Positions 43,365 to 51,916 of a stretch of 64,000 nt of DNA are shown in pieces. The notes below the pieces were generated by a model, which made no database searches, had not been told where the DNA came from, and saw only the letters and a program-made list of their open reading frames with translations. The translations under genes and the position numbers were made by a program. Each line of letters opens with the position of its first letter. The stretch's first letter is position 1. Source of the stretch: CAZNMF01 sp035547155 (GTDB lineage Bacteria; Acidobacteriota; Vicinamibacteria; Vicinamibacterales; SCN-69-37); the NCBI GenBank assembly GCA_035547155.1, contig DASZVJ010000116.1, positions 4,511 through 68,510 on the forward strand. Direction: 5' to 3'.

Positions 43365-44360
43365 GTGCGTATCAAGGTTCTGCACGTCGGGCTCGGTCCC
43401 ATCGGCGCGGCCATCGCCGCCCAGGTGTCACGACGCGAGCGGCTCGTGATCGCGGGTGCCGTCGATCTCGATCCGTCGATGACGGGATGCGATCTGGGAA
43501 AAGTCATCCGTTCGCGCCGGCGATTCGACGTGGCGGTCAGCGCGGATCTCGCCGGCACGCTCAAGGCCGTCCGTCCAGATGTCGCCGTCGTCTCGACTTC
43601 TTCGTCGTTGCGCGCGGCGGTGCCTGTGTTCGAGACGATCCTCAAAGCCAAGGTGCCGATCGTCTCGACGACCGAAGAGCTCGCGTTTCCCGTGAAGACG
43701 CATGCTGCCGAAGCGAAGCGCATTGACGCTCTCGCTAAACGCGCGCGCGTCGCGGTGCTCGGCACGGGCGTCAACCCCGGATTCGTGATGGACGCGCTGC
43801 CGATTGCGTTGACGGCGGTGTGCGCGGACGTCACGGCGATCGAGGTCGATCGCGTGCAGGACGCGCGCATCCGGCGCGTGCCGTTTCAGCAGAAGATTGG
43901 CGCAGGGTTGTCGCCGGACGAGTTTGCGTCGCGCGTCAAAGCCGGCACGATCGGTCACGTCGGCATGGCCGAGTCGATCGCGATGATTGCCGAAGCACTG
44001 GACTGGAAGCTCGATCGCGTGACGGGCGAGCTGAAGCCGAAGATCGCGGACGAGCCGATCGCTGGAGGAGCCGTGCCGATCGAGCGCGGTGCGGTTGCCG
44101 GCATCGTGCAGGACGCGATCGGCTATCGCAAAGGCAAGGCGCTTGTGACGCTGCACCTCGAGGCGTATCTCGGCGCGCCGGATCCGTATGACGCCGTGCG
44201 CATCGCGGGTACGCCGCCGATCTCGATGCGCATCGCCGGCGGCGTTCATGGCGACATCGCGACGGCATCGATCGTCGTCAACGCGATCCCGCGCATCCTG
44301 CAAGCCCCGCCCGGCCTGCGGACGATGCGTGACATGGTTCTGCCGTCGTTTGAGAGGTAG
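43365..44360 (+). CDS. NAD(P)-dependent oxidoreductase, dihydrodipicolinate reductase/diaminopentanoate dehydrogenase-like
   Basis: This 331-residue protein starts at GTG 43365 with GGGAG seven bases upstream. The N-terminal Rossmann part has VLHVGLGPIGAAIAAQVSRR and the segments VVSTSSSL and GTGVNPGFVMD. It matches the dihydrodipicolinate-reductase-like family used for short amino or diamino acids, such as 2,4-diaminopentanoate dehydrogenase. It is not DapB itself: the C-terminal domain is larger and lacks the DapB lysine motif. The substrate is unknown. It is convergent with the CobA-HemD gene, with a REP-like hairpin directly after its stop codon. Confidence 0.65.
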   Translation: MRIKVLHVGLGPIGAAIAAQVSRRERLVIAGAVDLDPSMTGCDLGKVIRSRRRFDVAVSADLAGTLKAVRPDVAVVSTSSSLRAAVPVFETILKAKVPIVSTTEELAFPVKTHAAEAKRIDALAKRARVAVLGTGVNPGFVMDALPIALTAVCADVTAIEVDRVQDARIRRVPFQQKIGAGLSPDEFASRVKAGTIGHVGMAESIAMIAEALDWKLDRVTGELKPKIADEPIAGGAVPIERGAVAGIVQDAIGYRKGKALVTLHLEAYLGAPDPYDAVRIAGTPPISMRIAGGVHGDIATASIVVNAIPRILQAPPGLRTMRDMVLPSFER

Positions 44361-44380
44361 GCCGGACCTTCAGGTCCGGC
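44361..44380. repeat. REP-like hairpin between convergent genes
   Basis: Two perfect 8-base arms (44361-44368 and 44373-44380) close a TTCA loop. It starts at the base after the oxidoreductase stop codon and may act as a transcription terminator for both convergent genes. Confidence 0.7.
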
Positions 44381-44390
44381 GTCCACGCGC

Positions 44391-45938
44391 TTACGTCGTT
44401 CGTCCGCCGTTTCCCAAATGCTTCACGAGTGCCTGCACGAGACCGTCGACGGTGTACGACTCGGGGATGATCGGCGCGCGGACGCCGAGCTCGGCCGCGG
44501 CGGCCGCGGTGACTGGCCCGATCGCGGCGACCGCGACGGTGTTGAGCAGGTCCGCGGCTTGTTCTTCGCCGATCAGGATCGCGAAGCGGCGAAGCGCGGT
44601 TGGACTCGTGAACGTCACCGCGTCGATTTGACCGTCGAGCAGCTTGCGGTAGAGATCCTGCGCGCCCGGTGCGTCCGGTGTCGCCGGCGCGGTGCGATAC
44701 GCGATCAGATCCGTCACCGAGGCACCGCGGCGCGCGAGATCCTCGCCCGCAACGCTGCGCAAGTGATCCGGGCGCACGATCAGCACGCGCTCGCCTGACA
44801 CCGGCGCCACCGCGACGATGGCGTCGCCGATGCTCTCGACGCCGCTCTCGGGCACGACGACGTCCGCGCGAATGCCGGCCGCGGCCAGGCGGTCGCCGGT
44901 CGACGGTCCGATCGCGCACAAATGCACGTGGCCGAGCGCGCGCAGATCGCGAGGCCCACGCGTCAGCGCCGCGAGAAAGCGCGTCACCGCGCTGGCTGAC
45001 TCGAACACGACCCACTGGTAGTCGTCGACCGACGCAGCCGCGCGATCCATTGCTTCGGGATCGTCCGGCGCGGCGACGCGGAACGTCGGCGCGAGCAGCG
45101 CCTGCGCGCCGAGCGTTTCGAGCTTCTCGGCCAGCTCGCGCGCCTGCTCCGGCGATCGCGTGACGACGATGCGCTTGCCGAAGAGCGGGCGTTCGTCGAA
45201 CCACCGTAGGTGATCGCGCAGGCCCGCCACTTCGCCCGCGATCAGCAGCGCCGGCTCCGGCGCTGGCTCGATCGTCGTCGCCTCGAACAGCTCGGCGAGC
45301 GTGCCGGTGACCGTCCGTTGCTGCGGCAGTGTGCCGTGATAGACGAGCGCGACGGCCGTGTCTGGCGAGACGCCGTGGTCGAGCAACTGCTGCAGCACTT
45401 GCGGCACCAGGCGGCCACCCGCGAAGCACGCGAACGTGCCGTCGATCCGCGCGATCGCGTCCCAGTCGACGTCGGGCAGCCGGCTCGCTTCGTCCTCCTG
45501 CCCGCGCACGAGCACGAGCGCGTCGCCCGCGTCGGGATAGGTCATCGGAATGCCGGCGTACGCGCTGCCGCCGATGGCAGCCGGCACGCCGGGCACGATC
45601 TCGAACGGCACGCCCTGCTCGTGCAGGAACAGCGCCTCTTTCGCGCCGCTGTCAAAGACGAACGGATCGCCCCACTTGAGCCGCGCGACCGTGTGGCCGT
45701 CGCGCGCCTTCTCCGCGATGAGCATCGAGATCGCGTCCTGCGCCGTGTCGCGCTCGGCCGGCGCGCCTGCAGCGATGCGCTCCGCGTCGGGCCGCGCCCA
45801 TCGCAGCACGGGCTCGACGACGCGGTCGAAGACGACGACGTCGGCCTCGGCGAGCAGCCGCACGCCGCGAGCCGTGATCAAGCCGGGATCGCCTGGACCG
45901 GCACCGATGATGAAGACACGTCCGCGCGGTTGGGTCAT
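44391..45938 (-). CDS. Uroporphyrinogen-III C-methyltransferase / uroporphyrinogen-III synthase fusion
   Basis: This 515-residue protein joins two tetrapyrrole enzymes. The N-terminal half (about 1-250) is SUMT: GAGPGDPGLITARG, VARLKWGDPFVF, VPGVPAAIGGSAYAGIP and VYHGTLPQQRTVTGTL. The C-terminal half (about 255-510) is uroporphyrinogen-III synthase (HemD-type), with VVTRSPEQARELAEKLETLGA, AIGPSTGDRLAAAGI, FTSPTALRRF and AIGPVTAAAAAELGV. Together they close the tetrapyrrole ring and methylate it towards sirohaem or cobalamin. CobA-HemD fusions are known in several phyla. Its ATG overlaps the stop codon of the VWFA gene upstream (ATGA at 45935-45938). No other haem gene is in the window. Confidence 0.93.
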   Translation of the reverse strand: MTQPRGRVFIIGAGPGDPGLITARGVRLLAEADVVVFDRVVEPVLRWARPDAERIAAGAPAERDTAQDAISMLIAEKARDGHTVARLKWGDPFVFDSGAKEALFLHEQGVPFEIVPGVPAAIGGSAYAGIPMTYPDAGDALVLVRGQEDEASRLPDVDWDAIARIDGTFACFAGGRLVPQVLQQLLDHGVSPDTAVALVYHGTLPQQRTVTGTLAELFEATTIEPAPEPALLIAGEVAGLRDHLRWFDERPLFGKRIVVTRSPEQARELAEKLETLGAQALLAPTFRVAAPDDPEAMDRAAASVDDYQWVVFESASAVTRFLAALTRGPRDLRALGHVHLCAIGPSTGDRLAAAGIRADVVVPESGVESIGDAIVAVAPVSGERVLIVRPDHLRSVAGEDLARRGASVTDLIAYRTAPATPDAPGAQDLYRKLLDGQIDAVTFTSPTALRRFAILIGEEQAADLLNTVAVAAIGPVTAAAAAELGVRAPIIPESYTVDGLVQALVKHLGNGGRTT

Positions 45939-46855
45939 CGTTCTGTCGCCGATCCGGGTCCGTAGTAGCCGAGCTTCGTCCGCGCCGACACGCCACTCTG
46001 TGCGACGCGCACGGCGATCTGCCGCCAGGCACCGTCGCGCCGCGTGTTCGCCGACACGTAGCCCACGGTGTACTGGCTGGCGAGCTCGTCTGCGATCTGC
46101 GTGTAGATCGCGGGGAGCTGCGCCGGATCGTCGACAAAGAATACCCGGCCGCCGGTCGTTTGCGACAGGTTGCGGAGCACGTAGTCCGATTGCGTGCCTC
46201 GGGGCGGCTCGTCTTTCTTGCGCCGCTCGCGCAGGCCGACGGCATAGATCGCGACCGTCGATCGCTTCGCGAGGTCGAGGACGTCTTCGTCGCTCAGCAC
46301 GCTCGCGTTGTCCTCGCCATCCGACAGCACCACGAGGCCCTGACGGCGAATCGCGTCGGCCGACGCCGCCTTGATGCGCGTGAGCTCGTTCAGCGCGACG
46401 TAGACGGCCGTGTAGAGCGACGTCGCGCCGCTGGCGCGCACCTGACGGATCGCGCCTTCGAGCGCCGGCAGATCGTGCGTGAACGGCTGCAGGATCTGCG
46501 TGTCGTTGTTGAACGCGATCACCTGCGCCACGTCGTTCGGGCCGAGCCGCTGGCAGAAGCCGATCGCCGCCTGCGTCGCGACCGCGAGCTTCGACTCCAT
46601 GCTCGTGCTCGAGTCGATCAGCAATGACAGGGCGATCGGTTGTGGATCCTTGGAGAACGCGACAATGGTCTGCGGGACGCCGTCCTCGAGCACGCGGAAG
46701 TCCGACTGCTGCAGATTGGCGGCGGGATGACCTGCGGCGTCGATCGCCGTGACGCTGAGGAGCACCATGTCGGTGCTCGTGCGGAAGACCTGACGCGCGC
46801 CGGCTGCGGCGCCGAGCGTGACGGCGATCGCGAGCGCGGCGAGCGGGACGCGCAT
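45935..46855 (-). CDS. VWFA-related Acidobacterial domain protein (second of pair)
   Basis: This 306-residue secreted protein has a signal peptide (about 1-20), then the short beta region typical of the family (LLSVTAIDAAGHPAANLQQSDFRVLEDG) and a von Willebrand A domain with a complete metal site (LLIDSSTSM, then VIAFNND and the later VVLSDGEDN). The TIGR03436-type family is expanded in Acidobacteria and its role is unknown. It follows the other VWFA gene by one shared base (TGATG) and is coupled to the tetrapyrrole gene, forming a three-gene operon from 47778. Confidence 0.88.
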   Translation of the reverse strand: MRVPLAALAIAVTLGAAAGARQVFRTSTDMVLLSVTAIDAAGHPAANLQQSDFRVLEDGVPQTIVAFSKDPQPIALSLLIDSSTSMESKLAVATQAAIGFCQRLGPNDVAQVIAFNNDTQILQPFTHDLPALEGAIRQVRASGATSLYTAVYVALNELTRIKAASADAIRRQGLVVLSDGEDNASVLSDEDVLDLAKRSTVAIYAVGLRERRKKDEPPRGTQSDYVLRNLSQTTGGRVFFVDDPAQLPAIYTQIADELASQYTVGYVSANTRRDGAWRQIAVRVAQSGVSARTKLGYYGPGSATER

Positions 46856-47778
46856 CACTGCGGCGCCCAGCGTCGGACCGCGACCGTCGCCGGCTGATCG
46901 CGGACGTCGACCGCGAGACGCGTCGGCGGAATCAGGCGATCGGGACGGCCGTACGTGACGTCGTACCGCGACGCGAGCGCCGTCGCGAGCGTGGGCAGCG
47001 CCGAGGCCACACCCTGTGCGCCGAGCACCATCAGGTTGATGCCGCCGCTGTCGCGCGTCGTATCGCCGAGGACCATCGCCCGCTCGCGTCCTTCCGTCGA
47101 CTGGCCGCCGCCCCCACGTGGGCTCTGCATGACGGCCGCCCACAGTGTCGCGCCGGACGCGCGAAGCGCTTCTTCGACGCCGCGGCGCGAGTCCTCGCTG
47201 AACTCGGGGCTCGCCTCGTTGACGAGCGCGACGATCGCCGCGTCAGCGATGCGCTTGGTGCGGAGCATGTGCCCGGTTTCGACGATGGCCTCGAGGAACC
47301 GAGAGCCCGCGCCGGACTGCGCGAAGATGCGATCGGCCGCCTTCTGGAGCTGCGATGCCGACGTCGTGAAGTCGGACCGGAGCGTCGGCCGGTCGCCGAA
47401 CGTCATCAGCCGGATCTGCGGCGCCGGCGTGCCCGACGACAGTTGCGTGATGAATCCCTTCAGGCCGTCGCGCAAGTAGGGAATCGCCTCGGACATCGAC
47501 TGCGAGTCGTCCACGAGCAGGACGATGTGCGCGGGCGCGGGGGCGGGCGCGACGCCGATGACCTCTCGTGCGACGTCGTCTTCCCGCACCGTGAAGTCGG
47601 GCGCTGTCAGGCCCGTGACCGGCGCGTTGTTCTTGTCGAGCACGGAGACGAGCGCGTGCTGCTGGCGATTCGCCGAGGCCTGCTCACGCGCGAGCGCACG
47701 AGGCCCGGCCAGGAGCAGGGCGAGACCGAGACACGGCACGGCCAGCACCGACGGCCGCCATCGTCGTTCCAGGCGCAT
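46855..47778 (-). CDS. VWFA-related Acidobacterial domain protein (first of pair)
   Basis: This 307-residue secreted protein has a signal peptide (about 9-30, LAVPCLGLALLLAGPRALA) and the same two-part layout as its neighbour: VTGLTAPDFTVREDD, then a VWA domain with LLVDDSQSM as the metal site. It has a GGGGGA site before the ATG at 47778 and a TATACT box upstream (47802-47797). It opens the operon whose third gene makes sirohaem or cobalamin precursors; a functional link to tetrapyrroles is not evident. Confidence 0.87.
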   Translation of the reverse strand: MRLERRWRPSVLAVPCLGLALLLAGPRALAREQASANRQQHALVSVLDKNNAPVTGLTAPDFTVREDDVAREVIGVAPAPAPAHIVLLVDDSQSMSEAIPYLRDGLKGFITQLSSGTPAPQIRLMTFGDRPTLRSDFTTSASQLQKAADRIFAQSGAGSRFLEAIVETGHMLRTKRIADAAIVALVNEASPEFSEDSRRGVEEALRASGATLWAAVMQSPRGGGGQSTEGRERAMVLGDTTRDSGGINLMVLGAQGVASALPTLATALASRYDVTYGRPDRLIPPTRLAVDVRDQPATVAVRRWAPQ

Positions 47779-47796
47779 AAAATGTCCCCCACTCGC

Positions 47797-47802
47797 AGTA
47801 TA
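47797..47802 (-). promoter_or_regulatory. -10 box TATACT for the VWFA operon
   Basis: TATACT on the minus strand lies 18 bases before the ATG at 47778, with a GGGGGA ribosome site in between. Confidence 0.45.
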
Positions 47803-47831
47803 GCGGCTCGTGCCGGCTGCAAGTGGGCCTG

Positions 47832-47840
47832 TGGTATACC
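47832..47840 (+). promoter_or_regulatory. Extended -10 box for the F0 ATP synthase operon
   Basis: TGGTATACC fits an extended -10 (TG-n-TATACC), 32 bases before the ATG of the first F0 gene at 47873. It needs no strong -35 and none is seen. Confidence 0.45.
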
Positions 47841-47872
47841 TATATGGCTCCGCTGGCTGCCGGAGGCCCGCC

Positions 47873-48115
47873 ATGGCGCGCGATCGCCGCACGTTCCTCG
47901 AGCGCTCGTTGCGCGCGTTCAACGCGGACATGGTCCAGGCGGGACCGGCGGCAATGGCGGGGTACACCCTGATCGGCGCGATTCTGGTGCTTGGCGCGGC
48001 CGGCTACGGTCTCGATGCCTGGCTGGGAAGCCGGCCCTGGGGCCTGATTGGCGGACTGGCGCTCGGCATCGTGGTGGGATTTTACGAGCTCGTGAAGGCG
48101 ACGTGGCGACGATGA
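47873..48115 (+). CDS. AtpZ/AtpI-type F0 ATP synthase accessory protein
   Basis: This 80-residue protein has a basic start (MARDRRTFLERSLR) and two membrane helices (about 25-45 and 55-75, with GYTLIGAILVLGAAGYGLDAWLG and LIGGLALGIVVGFYELVKATWRR). That layout fits AtpZ, which helps assemble the c-ring and magnesium supply. GGAGG lies six bases before the ATG, which is why this start is used. It opens an operon of five F0 genes and overlaps the next gene start by four bases. Confidence 0.82.
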   Translation: MARDRRTFLERSLRAFNADMVQAGPAAMAGYTLIGAILVLGAAGYGLDAWLGSRPWGLIGGLALGIVVGFYELVKATWRR

Positions 48116-48486
48116 AGGCAAGTGTCTGGATGACGGCGGCGGCGATCGGCGCGTGGCTCGCGATCGGGCTCGTGGCCGGCGTCGATCTGTTCGACGACAT
48201 CGGCCTCGGCATCGCCGGTCCGCTCGTGGCGGCCGTCGCCACGCGGCTCGTCGTCGAGCACACGGCCGCGACCAATCGCGCGTTGCTGCATCAGCGGCTG
48301 TTGCAGGGATTCGCCGTGAAAGCGGTGTTCTTCGCGGTCTACGTCGTCGTGATGCTGCGCGGTCTGCACCTGCAGCCGCTGCCGTTCGTCGTCAGCTTCA
48401 CGTCGGCCTTTATCGTGCTGCACGTGACGGAAGCCATTCTCCTGCAGCGGTTGACGGTGCGTCACACGCCGTCGATAGCCTCTTAG
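48112..48486 (+). CDS. ATP synthase subunit I-like protein
   Basis: This 124-residue protein has four hydrophobic segments and begins with a short cytoplasmic start (MKASVWMTAAAIGAWLAIGLVAG). In position and layout it matches AtpI-type chaperones that guide assembly of the F0 c-ring, located just before subunit a. No catalytic motif is expected. Its ATG overlaps the AtpZ stop (ATGA at 48112-48115), so the pair is translationally coupled. The identity rests on context more than on sequence. Confidence 0.6.
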   Translation: MKASVWMTAAAIGAWLAIGLVAGVDLFDDIGLGIAGPLVAAVATRLVVEHTAATNRALLHQRLLQGFAVKAVFFAVYVVVMLRGLHLQPLPFVVSFTSAFIVLHVTEAILLQRLTVRHTPSIAS

Positions 48487-48492
48487 CCGTTC

Positions 48493-49443
48493 ATGACCCC
48501 CCTCGTTTTCTTCGCACAGGAACACGTCGTTCCGACCGCTAGCGGCGCGGCTGCCGAGCCGTTCAGCCCGGGCGAGCTGATCATCGGGCACGTCTCGAAC
48601 AGCGCGCTCTCGCATCCGTTGATTCATCTGCCGACGATCTTCGGGATCGACTTCTCGGTCACCAAGCACGTGCTGATGATCTGGATCGTCGCCGCGCTGC
48701 TCTTCGGCGCGATCACGACGATCGTGCGGCGCTACGTGCGGCAGCCGGTGCCGGTGCCCGCGGGACCGATGGCGGCGCTCGAGATCACGGTCGAGTTCGT
48801 GCGCGATCAGATCGTGCGGCCGGCCGTCGGCACGAAGTGGACCGCGGCGTGGACGCCGCTGCTGCTGACGTTCTTCCTGTTCATCCTCGGCGCCAACGCC
48901 ATCGGGCTGATCCCGATCTTCGACGTCGTCGGTCTGCTGAACCACTACGTGCTGCACACGAGCGACGAGGCGTTTCTCGCGCGTGTCGTGCACGGCGGCA
49001 CGACGGCGACCGGCAACTTCAACGTCACGGCGGCGCTCGCGGTCATCACGTTCGGTGCGATCATCGTCGCCGGCACGCGCGCGCATGGCTTCGTGCAACA
49101 TTGGAAGAATCTGGTGCCGCACGGCCTGCCGGGCCCGCTCTACGTCCTGCTGATTCCGCTGGAGCTCATCGGGATGCTCGTGCGGCCGTTCGCGTTGACG
49201 ATGCGACTGGCGGCGAACATGACGGGCGGCCACATCGCGATCCTCGCGATTCTGTCGCTGGTGTTCGTCTTCGCGCAGATGATGCAGACGTCGCTCGCCG
49301 GCGTCGGCGTCGGCGTGGTGTTCTCGCTGCCGCTCGCCGTCGCGATCTCGATGCTCGAGATCATCGTCGTGCTCGTGCAGGCGTACGTATTCACGTTGTT
49401 GTCGGCCGTGTTCATCGGCATGGCCATTCACGCGCACCACTGA
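48493..49443 (+). CDS. atpB: F0F1 ATP synthase subunit a
   Basis: This 316-residue membrane protein is the proton-channel stator subunit. The conserved helix has GMLVRPFALTMRLAANMTGGH, which includes the essential arginine next to the c-ring, followed by IVVLVQAYVFTLLSAVFIGMA. The N-terminal 90 residues are longer than in many bacterial a subunits and have an extracytoplasmic stretch (FSPGELIIGHVSNSALSHP). It follows the AtpI-like gene by six bases and precedes subunit c by 27. Confidence 0.95.
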   Translation: MTPLVFFAQEHVVPTASGAAAEPFSPGELIIGHVSNSALSHPLIHLPTIFGIDFSVTKHVLMIWIVAALLFGAITTIVRRYVRQPVPVPAGPMAALEITVEFVRDQIVRPAVGTKWTAAWTPLLLTFFLFILGANAIGLIPIFDVVGLLNHYVLHTSDEAFLARVVHGGTTATGNFNVTAALAVITFGAIIVAGTRAHGFVQHWKNLVPHGLPGPLYVLLIPLELIGMLVRPFALTMRLAANMTGGHIAILAILSLVFVFAQMMQTSLAGVGVGVVFSLPLAVAISMLEIIVVLVQAYVFTLLSAVFIGMAIHAHH

Positions 49444-49470
49444 GGGCGCAATCGAAGGAGTAGGGCGGAC

Positions 49471-49716
49471 ATGGGTGAAGCACAGGCGGCCACGGCAGTG
49501 TGGCACTACGCGGGAGCTGCGATTGGATTGGGACTCGTGGCGATTGGCGCTGGTCTCGGCATCGGCCGTCTGACGGCGAGCATCGCCGAGGGTGTCGCGC
49601 GTCAGCCGAGCGCGGCCTCGCAGATCTCCGCCGCGACGAACCTGCCGCTCTTCCTGCTGGAAGGCGTCGCGATTCTCGCCGAGGTCTTCTGTCTGTTGAT
49701 CATCGTGCTGAAGTAG
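49471..49716 (+). CDS. atpE: F0F1 ATP synthase subunit c
   Basis: This 81-residue two-helix hairpin forms the rotor ring. The polar loop is RQPSAASQISAAT, and the ion-binding carboxylate is Glu64 in LFLLEGVAILAE; Glu71 lies one turn later, as in some other phyla. The glycine motif in helix 1 (IGAGLGIGRL) is intact. Nothing indicates sodium specificity, so proton transport is assumed. The ATG at 49471 follows the a subunit stop closely. Confidence 0.95.
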   Translation: MGEAQAATAVWHYAGAAIGLGLVAIGAGLGIGRLTASIAEGVARQPSAASQISAATNLPLFLLEGVAILAEVFCLLIIVLK

Positions 49717-49750
49717 GCGCGATCGCCAGACGTGTGAGGAGACCGCGCTC

Positions 49751-50254
49751 GTGAACAATCCGCTGGTACAGCCGGATCCCGGCCTGTTCATCTGGACGAT
49801 CGTCACGTTCCTTGTCCTGCTGGCCCTGCTGGCGAAGTTCGCCTGGCGGCCGCTGCTCGACGCGCTCGAGCGCCGGCAGCAGGCGATCGCCAAGGCGATC
49901 AGCGACGCGGATCGCGCGCGGACCGAGCTCGAGCTCGCGCATCAGGAGTCCGCGAAGGTGATCGCCAAGGCGCGCGTCGAGGCCGAAGGCGTGATCGCCA
50001 ACGCCCGCGCCGCGGCCGAGCGCCTCGGCGAAGACCTGCGCCGCAAAGCGCAGGATGAGGCGGCGGGCATCGTGCGGCGCGCCGAGCGCGACATCCAGAT
50101 CGAGACGGCGCGCGCGATCGAGCAGGTCCGCCGCGAGGCGGTCGACCTCTCGGTCGCCATCGCGTCGAAGCTCGTCCGCCGCACCATCACCAAAGACGAT
50201 CACCTCGCGCTCATCCAGGACGCGATCCAGCAGATCGACAGCACGCGCCACTGA
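49751..50254 (+). CDS. atpF: F0F1 ATP synthase subunit b
   Basis: This 167-residue stator protein starts at GTG 49751 with GAGGAGA upstream. One N-terminal membrane helix (about 12-28, FIWTIVTFLVLLALLAKF) is followed by the motif WRPLLDALERRQQAI and a long charged helix (about 35-150). It connects F0 to F1. It ends the F0 gene set: no delta, alpha, gamma, beta or epsilon gene follows; the next gene is a DMT transporter. The F1 genes must therefore be elsewhere in the genome. Confidence 0.93.
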   Translation: MNNPLVQPDPGLFIWTIVTFLVLLALLAKFAWRPLLDALERRQQAIAKAISDADRARTELELAHQESAKVIAKARVEAEGVIANARAAAERLGEDLRRKAQDEAAGIVRRAERDIQIETARAIEQVRREAVDLSVAIASKLVRRTITKDDHLALIQDAIQQIDSTRH

Positions 50255-50300
50255 CGTGCCCAGCGCTGCCCCCGCCGGTCCGAGGCAGGACGGATGGTCC

Positions 50301-51218
50301 ATGGACCTCCTGCTTGCCTCGCTGGTGCTCATCTGGGGCGTCAACTACAGCCTGTTGAAGCGCGTCTTCGCGCAGATGGACCCCATGGCGTTCAACGCCA
50401 TGCGCTTCGGGCTCGCATCGGTCGCGCTCGTCAGCGGCATCGCGGCGGCCAGACGCGCCGTCCGCCGTGGCCGCCACGTGCCCGCGGTGTTCTACACGCC
50501 TGCGCCGGTGACGGCCCGCGACCGCGTCGATCTCCTGGCGTTGGGCTTCGTGGGCCAGTGCGCCTATCAGTGGGGATTCTCGAGCGGCCTCGCGCGGACC
50601 AGCGTGTCCAACAGCGTGCTCATCATGGCGACGACGCCCGTGATCGTGTCGACCGCGTCGGCGATGATGGGACACGAACGGCTGCGTCCGCTGCATTGGT
50701 GCGGGATCGCGACGTCACTCGCCGGCATTGCGATCGTCGTCGGCGGATCGCTCGGCGGCGGGACGACGACCGGTGATCTGCTGATGGGTGCCGCGGCCGT
50801 GTGCTGGGCGCTGTTCACGATCGGCGGCACGCGGCTCATGGCGCGCCACTCCGCGCTCTACGTGTCCGGCGTGACGACCGCCATCGGCACCGCGATCTAT
50901 GTCGCCGCGGCGCTGCCGACGCTGATGGGCGCGGACTGGTCGATCGTCGACGCGGGCATCTGGGGCGCCGCAGCGTATTCGGGGCTGCTCAGCATCGGCG
51001 CCGCGTATCTCGTCTGGTACGCGGCGATTCGGCACATCGGACCCGCACGGACGTCGATCTACGTGAACATGGTGCCGATCGCGGCGATGACGATCGCGGC
51101 CATCTGGCTGCACGAGCCTCTGACGGCGCGCCGCATGCTCGGCGCGGTCGCCGTGATCACGGGTGTCGTGCTGACACGCCTGGCGCGTCCGTCCGTCGTG
51201 ATACCGAGCGAGGAGTGA
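50301..51218 (+). CDS. EamA/DMT superfamily transporter
   Basis: This 305-residue protein has ten hydrophobic helices in two repeated halves, with the EamA-type opening LLLASLVLIWGVNYSLLKRVF and second-half GDLLMGAAAVCWALFTIGGTRLM and SIGAAYLVWYAAIRHIGPARTSIYVNMVP. DMT transporters export metabolites such as amino acids; the substrate cannot be judged. Two starts are possible: ATG 50301, used here because it lies close to the first helix, or GTG 50256. It follows the b subunit gene by about 50 bases, so it may share its transcript. Confidence 0.85.
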   Translation: MDLLLASLVLIWGVNYSLLKRVFAQMDPMAFNAMRFGLASVALVSGIAAARRAVRRGRHVPAVFYTPAPVTARDRVDLLALGFVGQCAYQWGFSSGLARTSVSNSVLIMATTPVIVSTASAMMGHERLRPLHWCGIATSLAGIAIVVGGSLGGGTTTGDLLMGAAAVCWALFTIGGTRLMARHSALYVSGVTTAIGTAIYVAAALPTLMGADWSIVDAGIWGAAAYSGLLSIGAAYLVWYAAIRHIGPARTSIYVNMVPIAAMTIAAIWLHEPLTARRMLGAVAVITGVVLTRLARPSVVIPSEE

Positions 51219-51222
51219 TGCG

Positions 51223-51867
51223 ATGATTTTGTTGCAGCGGCTGTTCGAGAACAATCGGGCGTGGGCGGACGGGCGCGTCAAGGAGCGCCCGGACTTCTTC
51301 GAGCGGCTCGTGTCGCAACAGAACCCCGCGTATCTGTGGGTCGGCTGTTCGGACAGCCGCGTGCCCGCCAACGAGATTGTCGGCCTGTTGCCCGGCGAGC
51401 TCTTCGTCCACCGCAACGTCGCCAACGTCGTCGTCCACACGGATCTCAATTGTCTGTCGGTGTTGCAGTACGCCGTCGACGTGCTGGGCGTGCAGCACGT
51501 CATCGTCTGCGGGCACTACGGATGCGGCGGCGTGCGTGCGGCGCTGACGGGCGGACGGTTCGGGCTCATCGACAACTGGCTGCGGCACGTGCAGGACGTG
51601 TACGCGCGGCATCGTGAGCTGGTCGATCGCGAGCCGACGGAGGACGCGAGGCTGGATCGATTATGTGAGCTGAACGTGCTCGCGCAGGCGCGGCACATCT
51701 GCGAGACGACGATCGTCGGCGACGCCTGGGCGCGCGGGCAGACGCTGGCTGTCCACGCGTGGCTCTACCGGCTGACGGACGGCCTGCTGCACGACCTGCG
51801 CTTCACTGTCGCGCGCGAGTCCGAAGTCGCGTCGGCGTACGACACGGCCGTCGCCGCGCTGCGGTGA
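51223..51867 (+). CDS. Beta-class carbonic anhydrase
   Basis: This 214-residue enzyme interconverts carbon dioxide and bicarbonate. The zinc ligands are visible as Cys42, Asp44 and Arg46 in CSDSR, with His98 and Cys101 in CGHYGCGG. The length fits a standard beta class enzyme without a signal peptide. It starts four bases after the transporter stop codon and is probably cotranscribed with it. A REP-like hairpin lies after its stop. Confidence 0.93.
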   Translation: MILLQRLFENNRAWADGRVKERPDFFERLVSQQNPAYLWVGCSDSRVPANEIVGLLPGELFVHRNVANVVVHTDLNCLSVLQYAVDVLGVQHVIVCGHYGCGGVRAALTGGRFGLIDNWLRHVQDVYARHRELVDREPTEDARLDRLCELNVLAQARHICETTIVGDAWARGQTLAVHAWLYRLTDGLLHDLRFTVARESEVASAYDTAVAALR

Positions 51868-51892
51868 CAGTAATCATGCCCGTAGTGTAGAG

Positions 51893-51909
51893 GCGGCCCT
51901 TGTGGCCGC
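51893..51909. repeat. REP-like hairpin variant
   Basis: Two 6-base arms (51893-51898 and 51904-51909) close a CTTGT loop between the convergent carbonic anhydrase and GT87 genes. The surrounding TAGAGGCGG resembles the flanks of the larger hairpins in the window, so this may be a short member of the same family. Confidence 0.5.
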
Positions 51910-51916
51910 GCGGCAC

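Noticed and set aside
43365..44360. DapB (dihydrodipicolinate reductase)
   Set aside because: The N-terminal fold matches but the C-terminal domain and the DapB lysine motif do not, and no lysine genes are nearby.
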